From Methanobacteriota archaeon (lineage in GTDB: Archaea > Halobacteriota > Methanomicrobia > Methanomicrobiales > Methanoculleaceae): DNA of 8,784 bases. The translations under genes were made by a program, and so were the position numbers. Below, in pieces: positions 1 through 6,480 of the stretch; the stretch's first letter is position 1, and each line of letters opens with the position of its first letter. Below the pieces are notes generated by a model. That model saw only the letters and a program-made list of their open reading frames with translations, did no database searches and was not told the DNA's origin. Where the stretch lies: the NCBI GenBank assembly GCA_023457135.1, contig JAEWMO010000145.1, forward strand, positions 1 to 8,784, read 5' to 3'.

Positions 1-720
1 CTGGGCGCGGTCGGTCGCGTCGTGGACCGCTCCTGCCCGCATGCCGTTGCCGAACGAGAGGGTGACCTCGTGCTCTTTTAAGATCTCGACCAGGTAGTCG
101 AACTCCGAGTAGAGCGGGTTCTCCTTCTCGTTGTGGAGCATCCACGCGGTCATGAACGCCCCGCCCCGGGAGACGAGCCCGCCGTGCCGCCCCTGGTTCT
201 GCAGGCGCTTCATCGTCTCATAGTTGATCCCGGTGTGGATTGCCATGAAGTTGGTGCCGAGCTTCGCCTGCTCCGCCGTGATCCGGAAGAGGTCGTCCTC
301 CTCCATGTTGACGACCGCCCCGTGCTTCCGGGCGGCCTCGATGAAGGCCTGGTAGAGCGGGACCGACCCGACCGAGAGGGTGGTCGCCTCGACGACCCGG
401 CGCCGGATCTCCTGGAAATCGCCGCCGGTGGAGAGTTCCATCAGCGTGTCGGCGCCGGCACGCTCGGCCTGCCGGGCCTTCTCGATCTCCATATCGACGT
501 CAATGATATCCGACGACGTCCCGATGCTCGCGTTGACCTTGGTCCGGAGGCCTTCGCCGATACCGCAGATCTTCACTTTCCGGTAGGGGGATACCGGGAT
601 GACGATGTGGCCCTCGGCCACGCCGCGCCTGACGAAGTCTTCGGTTACGCCTTCTGCTGCTGCGACGATCCGCATCTCCTCGGTGACGACGCCGCGCCGG
701 GCGTCTTCTATGAGACCCAT
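1..720 (-). CDS. thiC: ThiC-family radical SAM enzyme (phosphomethylpyrimidine synthase or BzaF-like paralogue), N-terminal part
   Basis: The reverse strand reads open from an ATG at 720-718 to the left edge: 240 codons of a protein usually about 425 residues long in archaea and clostridia. ThiC converts aminoimidazole ribotide to the hydroxymethylpyrimidine phosphate of thiamine in the cytoplasm. Visible family motifs are KVNASIGTS (61-69), ELSTGGD (95-101), VPLYQA (120-125), HTGIN (162-166), SRGG (184-187), NPLY (201-204) and FGNGMRAG (223-230). The C-terminal Fe-S/SAM cysteine motif lies outside the window. The start fits the usual short archaeal N-terminus (MGLIEDARRG). Several positions differ from the ThiC consensus as I remember it: SFGNGMRAG against SLGDGLRPG, HTGI against HCGI, and ELSTGGD against DLSTGGD. 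A ThiC2 or BzaF (5-hydroxybenzimidazole synthase) identity is therefore possible. The family call is secure; the exact product is not. It is divergent from the radical-SAM gene at 887. Confidence 0.9.
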   Translation of the reverse strand, partial: MGLIEDARRGVVTEEMRIVAAAEGVTEDFVRRGVAEGHIVIPVSPYRKVKICGIGEGLRTKVNASIGTSSDIIDVDMEIEKARQAERAGADTLMELSTGGDFQEIRRRVVEATTLSVGSVPLYQAFIEAARKHGAVVNMEEDDLFRITAEQAKLGTNFMAIHTGINYETMKRLQNQGRHGGLVSRGGAFMTAWMLHNEKENPLYSEFDYLVEILKEHEVTLSFGNGMRAGAVHDATDRAQ

Positions 721-743
721 GACGTTATATTTGGGAGAAAGGG

Positions 744-752
744 TTGATAAAG
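744..752 (-). promoter_or_regulatory. Candidate TATA box for the leftward thiC-like gene
   Basis: On the reverse strand this reads CTTTATCAA, an approximate archaeal TATA element. Its centre is about 28 bases before the ATG at 720, the distance expected from TATA centre to transcription start. The transcript would therefore be nearly leaderless, which agrees with the lack of a clear Shine-Dalgarno sequence before the ATG. The placement is inferred only from spacing and AT content. Confidence 0.35.
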
Positions 753-794
753 GCTCGTTTTTGATATCCGGGCTAAAATATTCTTGTTCTCTCC

Positions 795-808
795 TCAAGT
801 CAACTTGA
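795..808. repeat. Inverted repeat TCAAGT-CA-ACTTGA in the divergent intergenic region
   Basis: Two perfect 6-base arms are separated by 2 bases, near the middle of the 166-bp gap between the divergent genes. This symmetry is typical of an operator for a dimeric helix-turn-helix regulator, but no regulator is identified. It lies about 45 bases upstream of the thiC-side TATA candidate and about 45 bases upstream of the one on the other side, so it could act on either gene. Confidence 0.4.
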
Positions 809-818
809 TTTACTCTTA

Positions 819-842
819 TTCAGGTCCGGTTTCTTACCTGAA
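819..842. repeat. Inverted repeat TTCAGGT-N10-ACCTGAA upstream of the radical-SAM gene
   Basis: Perfect 7-base arms (819-825 and 836-842) flank a 10-base spacer. The element ends 8 bases before the TATA-like sequence at 851-858, a position where archaeal activators or repressors commonly bind next to the BRE. Half-site centres are 17 bases apart. It is a candidate operator; what binds it is unknown. Confidence 0.45.
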
Positions 843-850
843 AGCCAACG

Positions 851-858
851 CTTACAAG
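851..858 (+). promoter_or_regulatory. Candidate TATA box for the radical-SAM gene at 887
   Basis: The octamer CTTACAAG is one base from a palindromic TATA-like CTTATAAG. Its centre lies about 32 bases before the ATG at 887, which predicts transcription starting near 881 and a nearly leaderless message. The purine-rich GGAGGAG at 863-869 is 17 bases from the ATG, too far for a good ribosome binding site, and would lie upstream of that transcription start. Confidence 0.35.
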
Positions 859-886
859 AGATGGAGGAGCACCGGTATACTGACCG

Positions 887-1606
887 ATGAAGAGCCTGTA
901 CGTCAATTTCGGTGGTTTTGTCCCGATCAGCACCGTCGACTGGAGGGGACGGGCGGCCTGCACCGTCTTTCTCCGGGGATGCCCCGCCCGGTGTTTCTAC
1001 TGCCATAACCGCGCCCTCCTGGGGGGTGAGGACCTCCGTCCCCTGGAAGAGGTCGTCACGATGATCCGGGGCTCCCGCATGCTTGCAGGCGCCGTGGTCT
1101 TCTCCGGCGGGGAGCCGACCCTGCAGGGGCCGGCGCTCATCGAACTCGCCGCCGCCGCCCGCGAGATGGGGCTCTCTGTGGGCCTGCATACCAACGGCAT
1201 CTTCCCCCGGGTGATTGAGGACCTCCTCGAGAAGCACCTCGTCGACATGATCGCCCTTGATGTCAAGACGACATGGGAGCACTATGACGATCTCCTGGGC
1301 CTCGCAGCCGTCGATGCGGTGCAACAATCGCTTGCTGCCTGCAGGCGGGCGAAGGCCGACGGGAGGCTCGGCGCCTGCGAGATCGTCGTCACGCTCTTCC
1401 GGGGCCGCGAGAGCGATCTCCTCTCCATCGAGGAGGCTACCCGCGGACTCGACCTCGTCCTCCAGCAGGGGGTGGCCGGGGGGTTCGTGCCCCTGACCCG
1501 GCGGGAACTCGAGGCGGCAGCGGCAGCGATCGGGCGGAGCGTCCGTATACGGACACGGGAGGACGGCGAGGTCGGATACGACCCCGGGCAGGAACCGTCC
1601 CGGTGA
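887..1606 (+). CDS. Radical SAM protein, anaerobic ribonucleoside-triphosphate reductase activating protein type
   Basis: This 239-residue protein looks like a glycyl-radical-enzyme activase of the NrdG/PFL-activase group. Such enzymes use a 4Fe-4S cluster and S-adenosylmethionine to generate a glycyl radical on a partner, here possibly class III ribonucleotide reductase. The N-terminus (VNFGGFVPISTVDWRG) is typical of the NrdG2-like subfamily. The cluster motif is C32-x3-C36-x2-C39 within GCPARCFYCHN, and the SAM-binding SGGEPTLQ is at 73-80. HTNG and ALDVKT further on fit the radical-SAM barrel strands. An in-frame TGA at 881 makes ATG 887 the earliest possible start. No nrdD gene lies beside it, so the substrate is unproven; it could activate another glycyl-radical enzyme or act on its own. 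It appears monocistronic: a 147-bp gap with palindromes follows. Confidence 0.85.
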   Translation: MKSLYVNFGGFVPISTVDWRGRAACTVFLRGCPARCFYCHNRALLGGEDLRPLEEVVTMIRGSRMLAGAVVFSGGEPTLQGPALIELAAAAREMGLSVGLHTNGIFPRVIEDLLEKHLVDMIALDVKTTWEHYDDLLGLAAVDAVQQSLAACRRAKADGRLGACEIVVTLFRGRESDLLSIEEATRGLDLVLQQGVAGGFVPLTRRELEAAAAAIGRSVRIRTREDGEVGYDPGQEPSR

Positions 1607-1620
1607 CGTTAAGCATAAGA

Positions 1621-1630
1621 TTCCCGGGAA
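1621..1630. repeat. Perfect 10-bp palindrome TTCCCGGGAA
   Basis: This self-complementary decamer starts 15 bases after the stop of the radical-SAM gene, in the gap before the six-gene operon. It may be part of an operator region together with the palindromes at 1651 and 1675, or it may be chance in GC-rich DNA. Confidence 0.35.
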
Positions 1631-1639
1631 CGCACGTTT

Positions 1640-1674
1640 ATGCAGATATCTGTGGCGGCCGCCACAACCTGCAT
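1640..1674. repeat. Nested inverted repeat with a perfect 16-bp palindromic core (TGTGGCGGCCGCCACA)
   Basis: The core at 1651-1666 is a perfect 16-bp palindrome. It is flanked by a second pair of arms, ATGCAG (1640-1645) and CTGCAT (1669-1674), separated from the core by 5 and 2 bases. As DNA it would suit a symmetric dimeric regulator. As RNA it could fold into a hairpin with a 6-bp inner stem, a GGCC loop and a 6-bp outer stem. It lies 80-115 bases before the first gene of the operon and has no coding role. An octamer palindrome, CACCGGTG, follows at 1675-1682. Confidence 0.6.
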
Positions 1675-1718
1675 CACCGGTGTCAGGTGTCCGGGTCTAC
1701 CGGCACGGCCCGCTGTTC

Positions 1719-1738
1719 TGAATATGATAGTATAATAA
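1719..1738 (+). promoter_or_regulatory. AT-rich candidate core promoter of the six-gene operon
   Basis: This is the only AT-rich run in an otherwise GC-rich gap and contains AATATGAT (1721-1728) and TATAATAA (1731-1738). The first element is centred about 29 bases before the ATG at 1754 and would give a near-leaderless message. The second is too close to be the TATA box unless transcription starts inside the gene. A GGAG at 1742-1745, 8 bases before the ATG, argues for some leader, so an upstream TATA near 1636-1641 (GTTTAT) is an alternative. Exact placement is uncertain. Confidence 0.35.
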
Positions 1739-1753
1739 GACGGAGAAACCCTG

Positions 1754-2302
1754 ATGAAGGTCATTGGAATCGTTGGTATGCCGGCAAGCGGGAAAGGAGA
1801 GGTCTCAAGGATCGCCCGGGACCTCGGGATCCCGGTCGTGGTCATGGGGGACGCGATACGGGAACAGGTGAGACTGGCCGGACTTGAACCGACGGATGCG
1901 AACTGCGGCGCGATCGCGGGGAGACTGCGTGCGGACCTCGGCATGGACGCCATCGCCCGGATCACCATCCCGGCCATCGAGGCCGCCGCCGCCCCCGTGG
2001 TTCTGGTGGACGGTATCAGGGGCGACTACGAGGTGACGACGTTCCGGGAGCACTTCCCCGACTTCACGCTGATCGGGATCGTCTCGTCGTTTGAGACGCG
2101 GTATGCGAGGCTCGCGAACCGGGGCCGGTCGGACGACTCCCTCACAAAAGAAGAACTCCGGGCCCGGGACGCCCGCGAAGAGAGCTGGGGGCTCGGCCGT
2201 GCGCTCGAGCTGGCCGACTGCCGGATCGTGAACGAGGGGAGCCTTGAAGGGTTCGCAACGGAGGTCAAAGACCTGCTCCGCCGCCTTGGAGGGAGCGCAT
2301 GA
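1754..2302 (+). CDS. UPF0200 family P-loop nucleotide kinase-like protein
   Basis: A soluble 182-residue protein with a Walker A motif at the very N-terminus (GMPASGKGE, 8-16), typical of the archaeal UPF0200 group. That group resembles adenylate kinase and dephospho-CoA kinase (CoaE-like fold). VVLVDGIRG (about 82-90) has the position of a Walker B or substrate-binding strand. The RYARLANRGRSDD segment (about 115-127) supplies the arginine-rich lid typical of NMP kinases. ATP-dependent phosphorylation of a nucleotide or similar small molecule is likely, but I know of no settled substrate. The start is fixed by the conserved MKVIGIVGMP opening, with GGAG 8 bases upstream. It is the first gene of the operon, and its TGA overlaps the next ATG (ATGA, 2299-2302), implying translational coupling. 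Confidence 0.88.
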   Translation: MKVIGIVGMPASGKGEVSRIARDLGIPVVVMGDAIREQVRLAGLEPTDANCGAIAGRLRADLGMDAIARITIPAIEAAAAPVVLVDGIRGDYEVTTFREHFPDFTLIGIVSSFETRYARLANRGRSDDSLTKEELRARDAREESWGLGRALELADCRIVNEGSLEGFATEVKDLLRRLGGSA

Positions 2303-3072
2303 GCCTTGCTCCGTATTTCTCCTCATCGTCGAAGGTCTGGGAGTCGCGCGACTGGATCTTCGGGCTTGAGAAACTCGGGTACGCCGGGTGGGAGATCGTC
2401 GCCGACGGGAAGTACCGCCTGGACAACCCCGACAACCTCACTGCCATCAAGGAGAACCTCGCGAGTACCGGCCTTCATGCGACCGTCCACGCACCCTATA
2501 GCGACCTGAACCTCGCATCCTTGAACTACCCCATCTGGCGCGAGTCGATCCGCCAGACCTGCTGCTGCATCCGCTACGCGGCCGAGCTGACCGACCGGGT
2601 GACGGTCCACCCCGGGTTCGTATCTCCGGTGGGAAAACTCGTTCCCGAGAAGGTCTGGGAGATGCAGAAGACCGCACTCGTCGAGATCGGGAAGTATGCC
2701 GAGGACCACGGCGTTCTCGCCTGCGTCGAGAACATGATCAGCATCAAAGACTTCCTCTGTCGCTACCCCGAAGAACTCCTCGGCCTCACGGAGGGGATCG
2801 CCGGGATCGGGATCACGCTCGATCTCGGGCACGCGAACACCAACGGCCTCGTCGACGCGTTCCTCGCGCACGTTCCCGCTATCAGCCACCTCCATATCCA
2901 TGACAACCACGGGCAGTCGGACGAGCACCTGGCGCTCGGCGACGGGAAGATCAACTGGGAGAAGGTCGGGCGGATCGTCGCCCGCGACTACTCCGGCCGG
3001 GCCGTGATCGAGGGCCGGTCGCTTGAAGAGGCAAAACGGAGCCTTGCGGCATTCAGGAAGTGGTTCGTATAG
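2299..3072 (+). CDS. TIM-barrel sugar-phosphate isomerase/epimerase (AP endonuclease 2 superfamily)
   Basis: 257 residues, the full length of a single xylose-isomerase-like/endonuclease IV-like barrel. Metal-binding motifs sit in barrel order: VHAPYSDLN (63-71, H64), VHPG (103-106, H104), VEN (143-145, E144), DLGHAN (175-180, D175/H178), HLHIHDNHG (197-205), GDG (214-216) and a C-terminal IEGR (237-240, E238). This set fits a divalent-metal enzyme acting on a sugar phosphate, an inositol-like substrate or an abasic DNA site. Endonuclease IV proper is usually somewhat longer, so an isomerase/epimerase name is safer. The start overlaps the previous stop by 4 bases, with GGAGGG at 2288-2293 as a strong ribosome binding site. 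An unusual run of three cysteines (88-90) is present. The substrate cannot be told from the sequence. Confidence 0.85.
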   Translation: MSLAPYFSSSSKVWESRDWIFGLEKLGYAGWEIVADGKYRLDNPDNLTAIKENLASTGLHATVHAPYSDLNLASLNYPIWRESIRQTCCCIRYAAELTDRVTVHPGFVSPVGKLVPEKVWEMQKTALVEIGKYAEDHGVLACVENMISIKDFLCRYPEELLGLTEGIAGIGITLDLGHANTNGLVDAFLAHVPAISHLHIHDNHGQSDEHLALGDGKINWEKVGRIVARDYSGRAVIEGRSLEEAKRSLAAFRKWFV

Positions 3073-4013
3073 CCGGCGAGACGCTTCACGTCCATTTCCT
3101 CGGGACCGCCGGGGCGCTCCCGTCCCCGCAGAGGAACCCCTCCAGTGTCCTCATCCGGCGGGGCTCCGATACCCTGCTCTTCGACTGCGGGGAGGGCACC
3201 CAGCAGCAGATGATGCGTGCCCGGACCGGGTTCACCATCGACGCCGTCTTTGTCACCCACTGGCACGCCGACCACTTCCTCGGCATCTTCGGGCTCGTCG
3301 AGACGCTCGCGTTCACAGGGAGGACCGAGCCGCTCCCGATCTACGGCCCGTCCTGGGTCGAGGAGTTCGTCGACCTCGTGCAGAGGATCAACCGCCACGC
3401 CCGGGGGTTCACGGTCACCGCTCATACCCTCAGCCACGGCTCGGTCGTTCCCTTCAACGGCTACACCGTCCGGGCGTTTGCAACGCACCACGGCATCCCC
3501 GGCCTCGGCTACGTCATGGAGGAGGACGAGCGGCCCGGCCGGTTCAACCGCGAACGGGCGATTGCGCTCGGCGTCCCGCCGGGACCGCTCTTCGGCCGGC
3601 TCCAGCGCGGGGAGACGGTCCGCATCGTCCGCGACGACGCCGAGGTCGAGGTCCGGCCCGGCGATGTGCTGGGCGAACCGCGCCCGGGCAGAAAGATCGT
3701 CTATACCGGGGACACGCGGCCTCTCCAGCACCTGCCCGAGACTGCCGCGATGCTCCGGGATGCCGACCTCCTGATCCACGACGCCACGTTCGACGATCAG
3801 GAGAGCGACCGTGCCCGGGAGGTCCTGCATTCCACCGCCGGCGAGGCAGGTGAAGCCGCCGCCGTCTTAAACGCACGGATGCTTGCCCTGATTCACATAA
3901 GCTCCCGCTATACCGCCACAGCAAACCATATACGCGATGCAAAGCGACAGTATGAGGGAGACGTGATCCTCCCGGCCGATCTTGCGGTTGTGGAGATACC
4001 GTACCGGGGATGA
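3060..4013 (+). CDS. rnz: Ribonuclease Z (tRNA 3'-processing endonuclease)
   Basis: RNase Z removes 3' trailers from pre-tRNAs so that CCA can be added. This 317-residue protein has the metallo-beta-lactamase core and family-specific marks: HFLGTAGALPSPQRNPSS near the N-terminus, DCGEGTQQQ (42-50), the zinc motif THWHADH (66-72), H143/H144, YTGDTR (215-220, D218), HDATF (240-244), HSTA (257-260) and HISSRY (279-284). The insert between about 150 and 205 (GVPPGPLFGRLQRGE) matches the short-form RNase Z region next to the flexible arm. Its length is normal for the short form. The start is a GTG at 3060, the only in-frame start codon before the conserved first strand. It overlaps the preceding gene by 13 bases and has no good ribosome binding site, suggesting coupled translation. 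Confidence 0.95.
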   Translation: MVRIAGETLHVHFLGTAGALPSPQRNPSSVLIRRGSDTLLFDCGEGTQQQMMRARTGFTIDAVFVTHWHADHFLGIFGLVETLAFTGRTEPLPIYGPSWVEEFVDLVQRINRHARGFTVTAHTLSHGSVVPFNGYTVRAFATHHGIPGLGYVMEEDERPGRFNRERAIALGVPPGPLFGRLQRGETVRIVRDDAEVEVRPGDVLGEPRPGRKIVYTGDTRPLQHLPETAAMLRDADLLIHDATFDDQESDRAREVLHSTAGEAGEAAAVLNARMLALIHISSRYTATANHIRDAKRQYEGDVILPADLAVVEIPYRG

Positions 4014-4034
4014 GTGCAATGGACGGTGATATTG

Positions 4035-5234
4035 ATGGAGCAGGGGCTATTCAGCCAGAGCCGCCTGATACTGACCGGCCTTGGCGCCCTGCTCATCAGC
4101 GCCGTCGTCTCGAGCATCACCGGCATCTATCTTGGCTCTGTCCGTGAAGTCCTCGAGCTGATCCCGGGCCTGATGGTGATCCTGCCCTCGGTCATCCATA
4201 TGCGGGGGAGCATCGCCGGAGTCTTTGCATCCCGTCTATCCTCGGCGATGCACCTCGGAGAGTTCTCCATCGATTTTGATGAGGGCTCCGTCCTCGGCGA
4301 CAACATCCGCGTCTCGTTCGTGGTGACCGTCCTGACGGCGTTCGCCCTCGGGCTCTTCGCCTACGCGGTGAGTTACATCTTCGGGTATCCCGTGGTGGGC
4401 CTCACCGAGCTCGTGCTCATCTCGGTCACGAGCGGCGTCGTCGCGGGGCTTCTGGTGACGGGGATCACCCTGGTCGTCGCTCTCGCCAGTTACCGCTACG
4501 GCCTCGACCTCGACATGATCGCCGCCCCGACCGTCACCACCTCAGGGGATCTCATCACGCTCCCGATCCTCATCCTCACCGCGACGCTCATCATGCTCCT
4601 CCCCCCGCCGGTGCGGCTGGTGCTCGGTGCAGTCACGGTCGCCATTGCCGTCGCTGCTCTCATCTACTCCCGGCGGCGACCGGAGGGGGTCGGGCCGATC
4701 GTCCGCGAGAACCTCTCCCTTCTCATCCCGCTCAGCATCCTCGGCACGCTGGCCGGGCTGACCTACTCGGTCAGCCTCGACAGCCTCGTGGCCTTCGCGG
4801 TCTTTCTCATTCTGATACCGCCGTTCATGGGTGGACTCGGGTCGATAGGCGGCATACTCGGCTCGCGCCTCTCGACGGGGATGCATACCGGCGAGGTCAG
4901 CCCCGCGCTCCTCCCCGAGCGCGGCGTGGTGCATCATTTTATTATTTCCTATCTCTATACGTTGATACTGCTTCCACTGCTGGCGCTCATCGCGCACGGC
5001 GCGGCGGTGCTCATGGGATTGAACAGCCCCGGTCTCGGGATGCTGGTCGCCATCAGCCTTGTAGCGGGTCTGGTCGTCATGACGCTGGTGAATGTCGTAG
5101 CCTACGTCACTGCGAGCCTGTCATTCCGGTACGGTCTCGATCCCGACAACTTTGGAATCCCTGTCATCACAAGCCTGATCGACCTGATCGGGGCAGCTGC
5201 GCTCGTGGCAATGATAGGCCTGCTGTTGCAGTAA
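4035..5234 (+). CDS. MgtE-type divalent cation (Mg2+) transporter, duplicated membrane core without N/CBS domains
   Basis: A membrane protein of 399 residues from ATG 4035, with about ten hydrophobic segments. It contains two tandem MgtE membrane domains. Repeat one has LPSVIHMRGSIAGVFASRLSSAMHLGE (about 50-76) and RYGLD (155-159) followed by TVTTSGD (D172). Repeat two has IPPFMGGLGSIGGILGSRLSTGMHTGE (about 261-287) and RYGLD (366-370) followed by PVITSLID (D383). The two aspartates appear to align with the pore acidic residue of MgtE transmembrane helix 5. The bacterial N-domain and CBS pair that sense Mg2+ are absent. MgtE normally works as a homodimer, so this chain is probably a pseudo-dimer. 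In-frame GTG 4014 and GTG 4026 are alternative starts; ATG 4035 has GGTGAT (4025-4030) upstream. The next gene probably supplies the cytoplasmic regulator. Mg2+ is the family default, not shown. Confidence 0.88.
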   Translation: MEQGLFSQSRLILTGLGALLISAVVSSITGIYLGSVREVLELIPGLMVILPSVIHMRGSIAGVFASRLSSAMHLGEFSIDFDEGSVLGDNIRVSFVVTVLTAFALGLFAYAVSYIFGYPVVGLTELVLISVTSGVVAGLLVTGITLVVALASYRYGLDLDMIAAPTVTTSGDLITLPILILTATLIMLLPPPVRLVLGAVTVAIAVAALIYSRRRPEGVGPIVRENLSLLIPLSILGTLAGLTYSVSLDSLVAFAVFLILIPPFMGGLGSIGGILGSRLSTGMHTGEVSPALLPERGVVHHFIISYLYTLILLPLLALIAHGAAVLMGLNSPGLGMLVAISLVAGLVVMTLVNVVAYVTASLSFRYGLDPDNFGIPVITSLIDLIGAAALVAMIGLLLQ

Positions 5235-5239
5235 AAAAC

Positions 5240-6466
5240 ATGAGAACAACGGTTAGCAGACCCATGATGGAACATGAATATCAACCGGTCAGTTTCAAAG
5301 ACGTCCTCATCGAGATGAAGGACGTCTCTGAGTTGATGGTTGATCTCTCTTACTCCGCAATCCTCTTCGACAGCAAAGAGATAGCGCTTGAAGTGACCAA
5401 TCTCGAAGAGCGAATGAACAAACTCGTCTATCAGGCGAGAATTCAGAGCGTTCTTGCCGCGAGAAGGATCGAAGAGGCGGAGGCGATGAGCGGCATGCTC
5501 CAGGTGGCTGAGGCCGCTGAGAGGATCGCGAACTCTGCCTCGGATATGGCAAAACTTATCCTGAAGGATATCCGGTTCCCGGCAAAACTCAAGCGCGTCT
5601 TTCCCGAGGCCGAGGAACTTGTCATCCGGATCATCGTCGGTCCGGGAAGCGAGGTTGTCGGGCACACGCTCGGCGACCTCAAGGTCCAGAGCACGACCGG
5701 GATGCAGGTGATCGCCATCCGGCGCGGCAAGGGCTGGATCTATGACCCCGACAGGGCCACCCGGGTGGAGAACGGGGACATCCTGATAGCACGGGGCCCG
5801 GAAGCGGGGGCGGATATTCTCTCCGGGATGGCGGGAATGGCGGAGCGGCCCGTGGGCGAAGTCCTGCACGCGGGTGAGGTCGACGATCTCGACCGGGCGG
5901 TCCAGCTGATCATCGAGATGAAGAACCTCTCGGAACTCTCCGTGGGGCTTGCGTACACCTCGCTGCTCTTCAGCAACAAGGAGGTGGCGCACGAGGTGGT
6001 CGCCCTCGACAGCACGCTCGATGACATGCGCTACGACCTGGACCTCTGGATCCTCGAGGCGGCACGGAAGATCGAGGATGTGCGGCACCTCCGCGGGTTG
6101 CTCTATCTCTCGTCGTTCACGCAGGCGATCAGCGACTCGGCCCATGCCATCGTCGACGTCCTCCTGCGGGATATCGAGATCCCGCCGGTCTTCAAGAAGA
6201 TCGTCCGGGAATCGGACGAGATCATCACGAGGATCCCCGTGGCCGACCGATCACCGCTTGTAGGCAGGACTCTCAAAGAGATGTCGCTTGCGACGGTGAC
6301 GGGGATGATCGTGCTCGCCGTCAAACACGGCGACCGGTGGGTCTATCGGCCGGGGAAGGATGTCAGGCTCCTCGACGGTGACATCATCATAGCAAAGGGC
6401 AGGCGCGACGGTGAGTGCCGGCTCTATGAACTTGCCGGGTATACCGCCGAGATGCCCGAAGAATAA
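5240..6466 (+). CDS. PhoU-like/TrkA-C (RCK_C) regulatory protein with two tandem repeats (COG3273-like)
   Basis: A soluble 408-residue protein made of two copies of a helical PhoU-like segment plus a TrkA-C (RCK_C) ligand-binding domain. Repeat one has IEMKDVSELMVDLSYSAILF (24-43), then PEAEELVIRIIVGPGSEVVGHTL...TGMQVIAIRRG...VENGDILIARG (about 122-186). Repeat two has IEMKNLSELSVGLAYTSLLF (225-244), then ESDEIITRIPVADRSPLVGRTL...TGMIVLAVKHG...LLDGDIIIAKG (about 324-387). It has no transmembrane segment. TrkA-C domains bind small ligands such as nucleotides and gate ion transporters. Its position 5 bases after the MgtE-like gene, with matching duplication, suggests it is that transporter's cytoplasmic regulator. 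No ribosome binding site is clear before ATG 5240; ATG 5264 or 5267 (MEHEYQ) may be the real start. The ligand is not known. Confidence 0.85.
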   Translation: MRTTVSRPMMEHEYQPVSFKDVLIEMKDVSELMVDLSYSAILFDSKEIALEVTNLEERMNKLVYQARIQSVLAARRIEEAEAMSGMLQVAEAAERIANSASDMAKLILKDIRFPAKLKRVFPEAEELVIRIIVGPGSEVVGHTLGDLKVQSTTGMQVIAIRRGKGWIYDPDRATRVENGDILIARGPEAGADILSGMAGMAERPVGEVLHAGEVDDLDRAVQLIIEMKNLSELSVGLAYTSLLFSNKEVAHEVVALDSTLDDMRYDLDLWILEAARKIEDVRHLRGLLYLSSFTQAISDSAHAIVDVLLRDIEIPPVFKKIVRESDEIITRIPVADRSPLVGRTLKEMSLATVTGMIVLAVKHGDRWVYRPGKDVRLLDGDIIIAKGRRDGECRLYELAGYTAEMPEE

Positions 6467-6480
6467 CCAGGAGAATTACT

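Noticed and set aside
133..747. Long forward reading frame opposite the ThiC-like gene
   Set aside because: It is antisense to a gene with clear family motifs; its Arg/Asp/Pro-rich composition is typical of shadow frames in GC-rich DNA.
721..886. TPP riboswitch in the leader of the ThiC-like gene
   Set aside because: The conserved CUGAGA core is absent from the reverse strand of this gap, and the likely transcript is almost leaderless.
861..890. A 9-codon upstream reading frame (MEEHRYTDR) whose stop overlaps the ATG of the radical-SAM gene
   Set aside because: The likely TATA element at 851-858 predicts transcription starting near 881, downstream of this ATG, and the frame has no ribosome binding site of its own.
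2988..3830. Reverse-strand frame of 280 codons over the TIM-barrel and RNase Z genes
   Set aside because: It is a shadow of RNase Z, with low-complexity Asp/Glu/Gly/Pro composition and no recognisable domain.
5102..6145. Reverse-strand frame of 347 codons over the MgtE and PhoU/TrkA-C genes
   Set aside because: It lies antisense to two well-supported genes and shows no domain or start signal.
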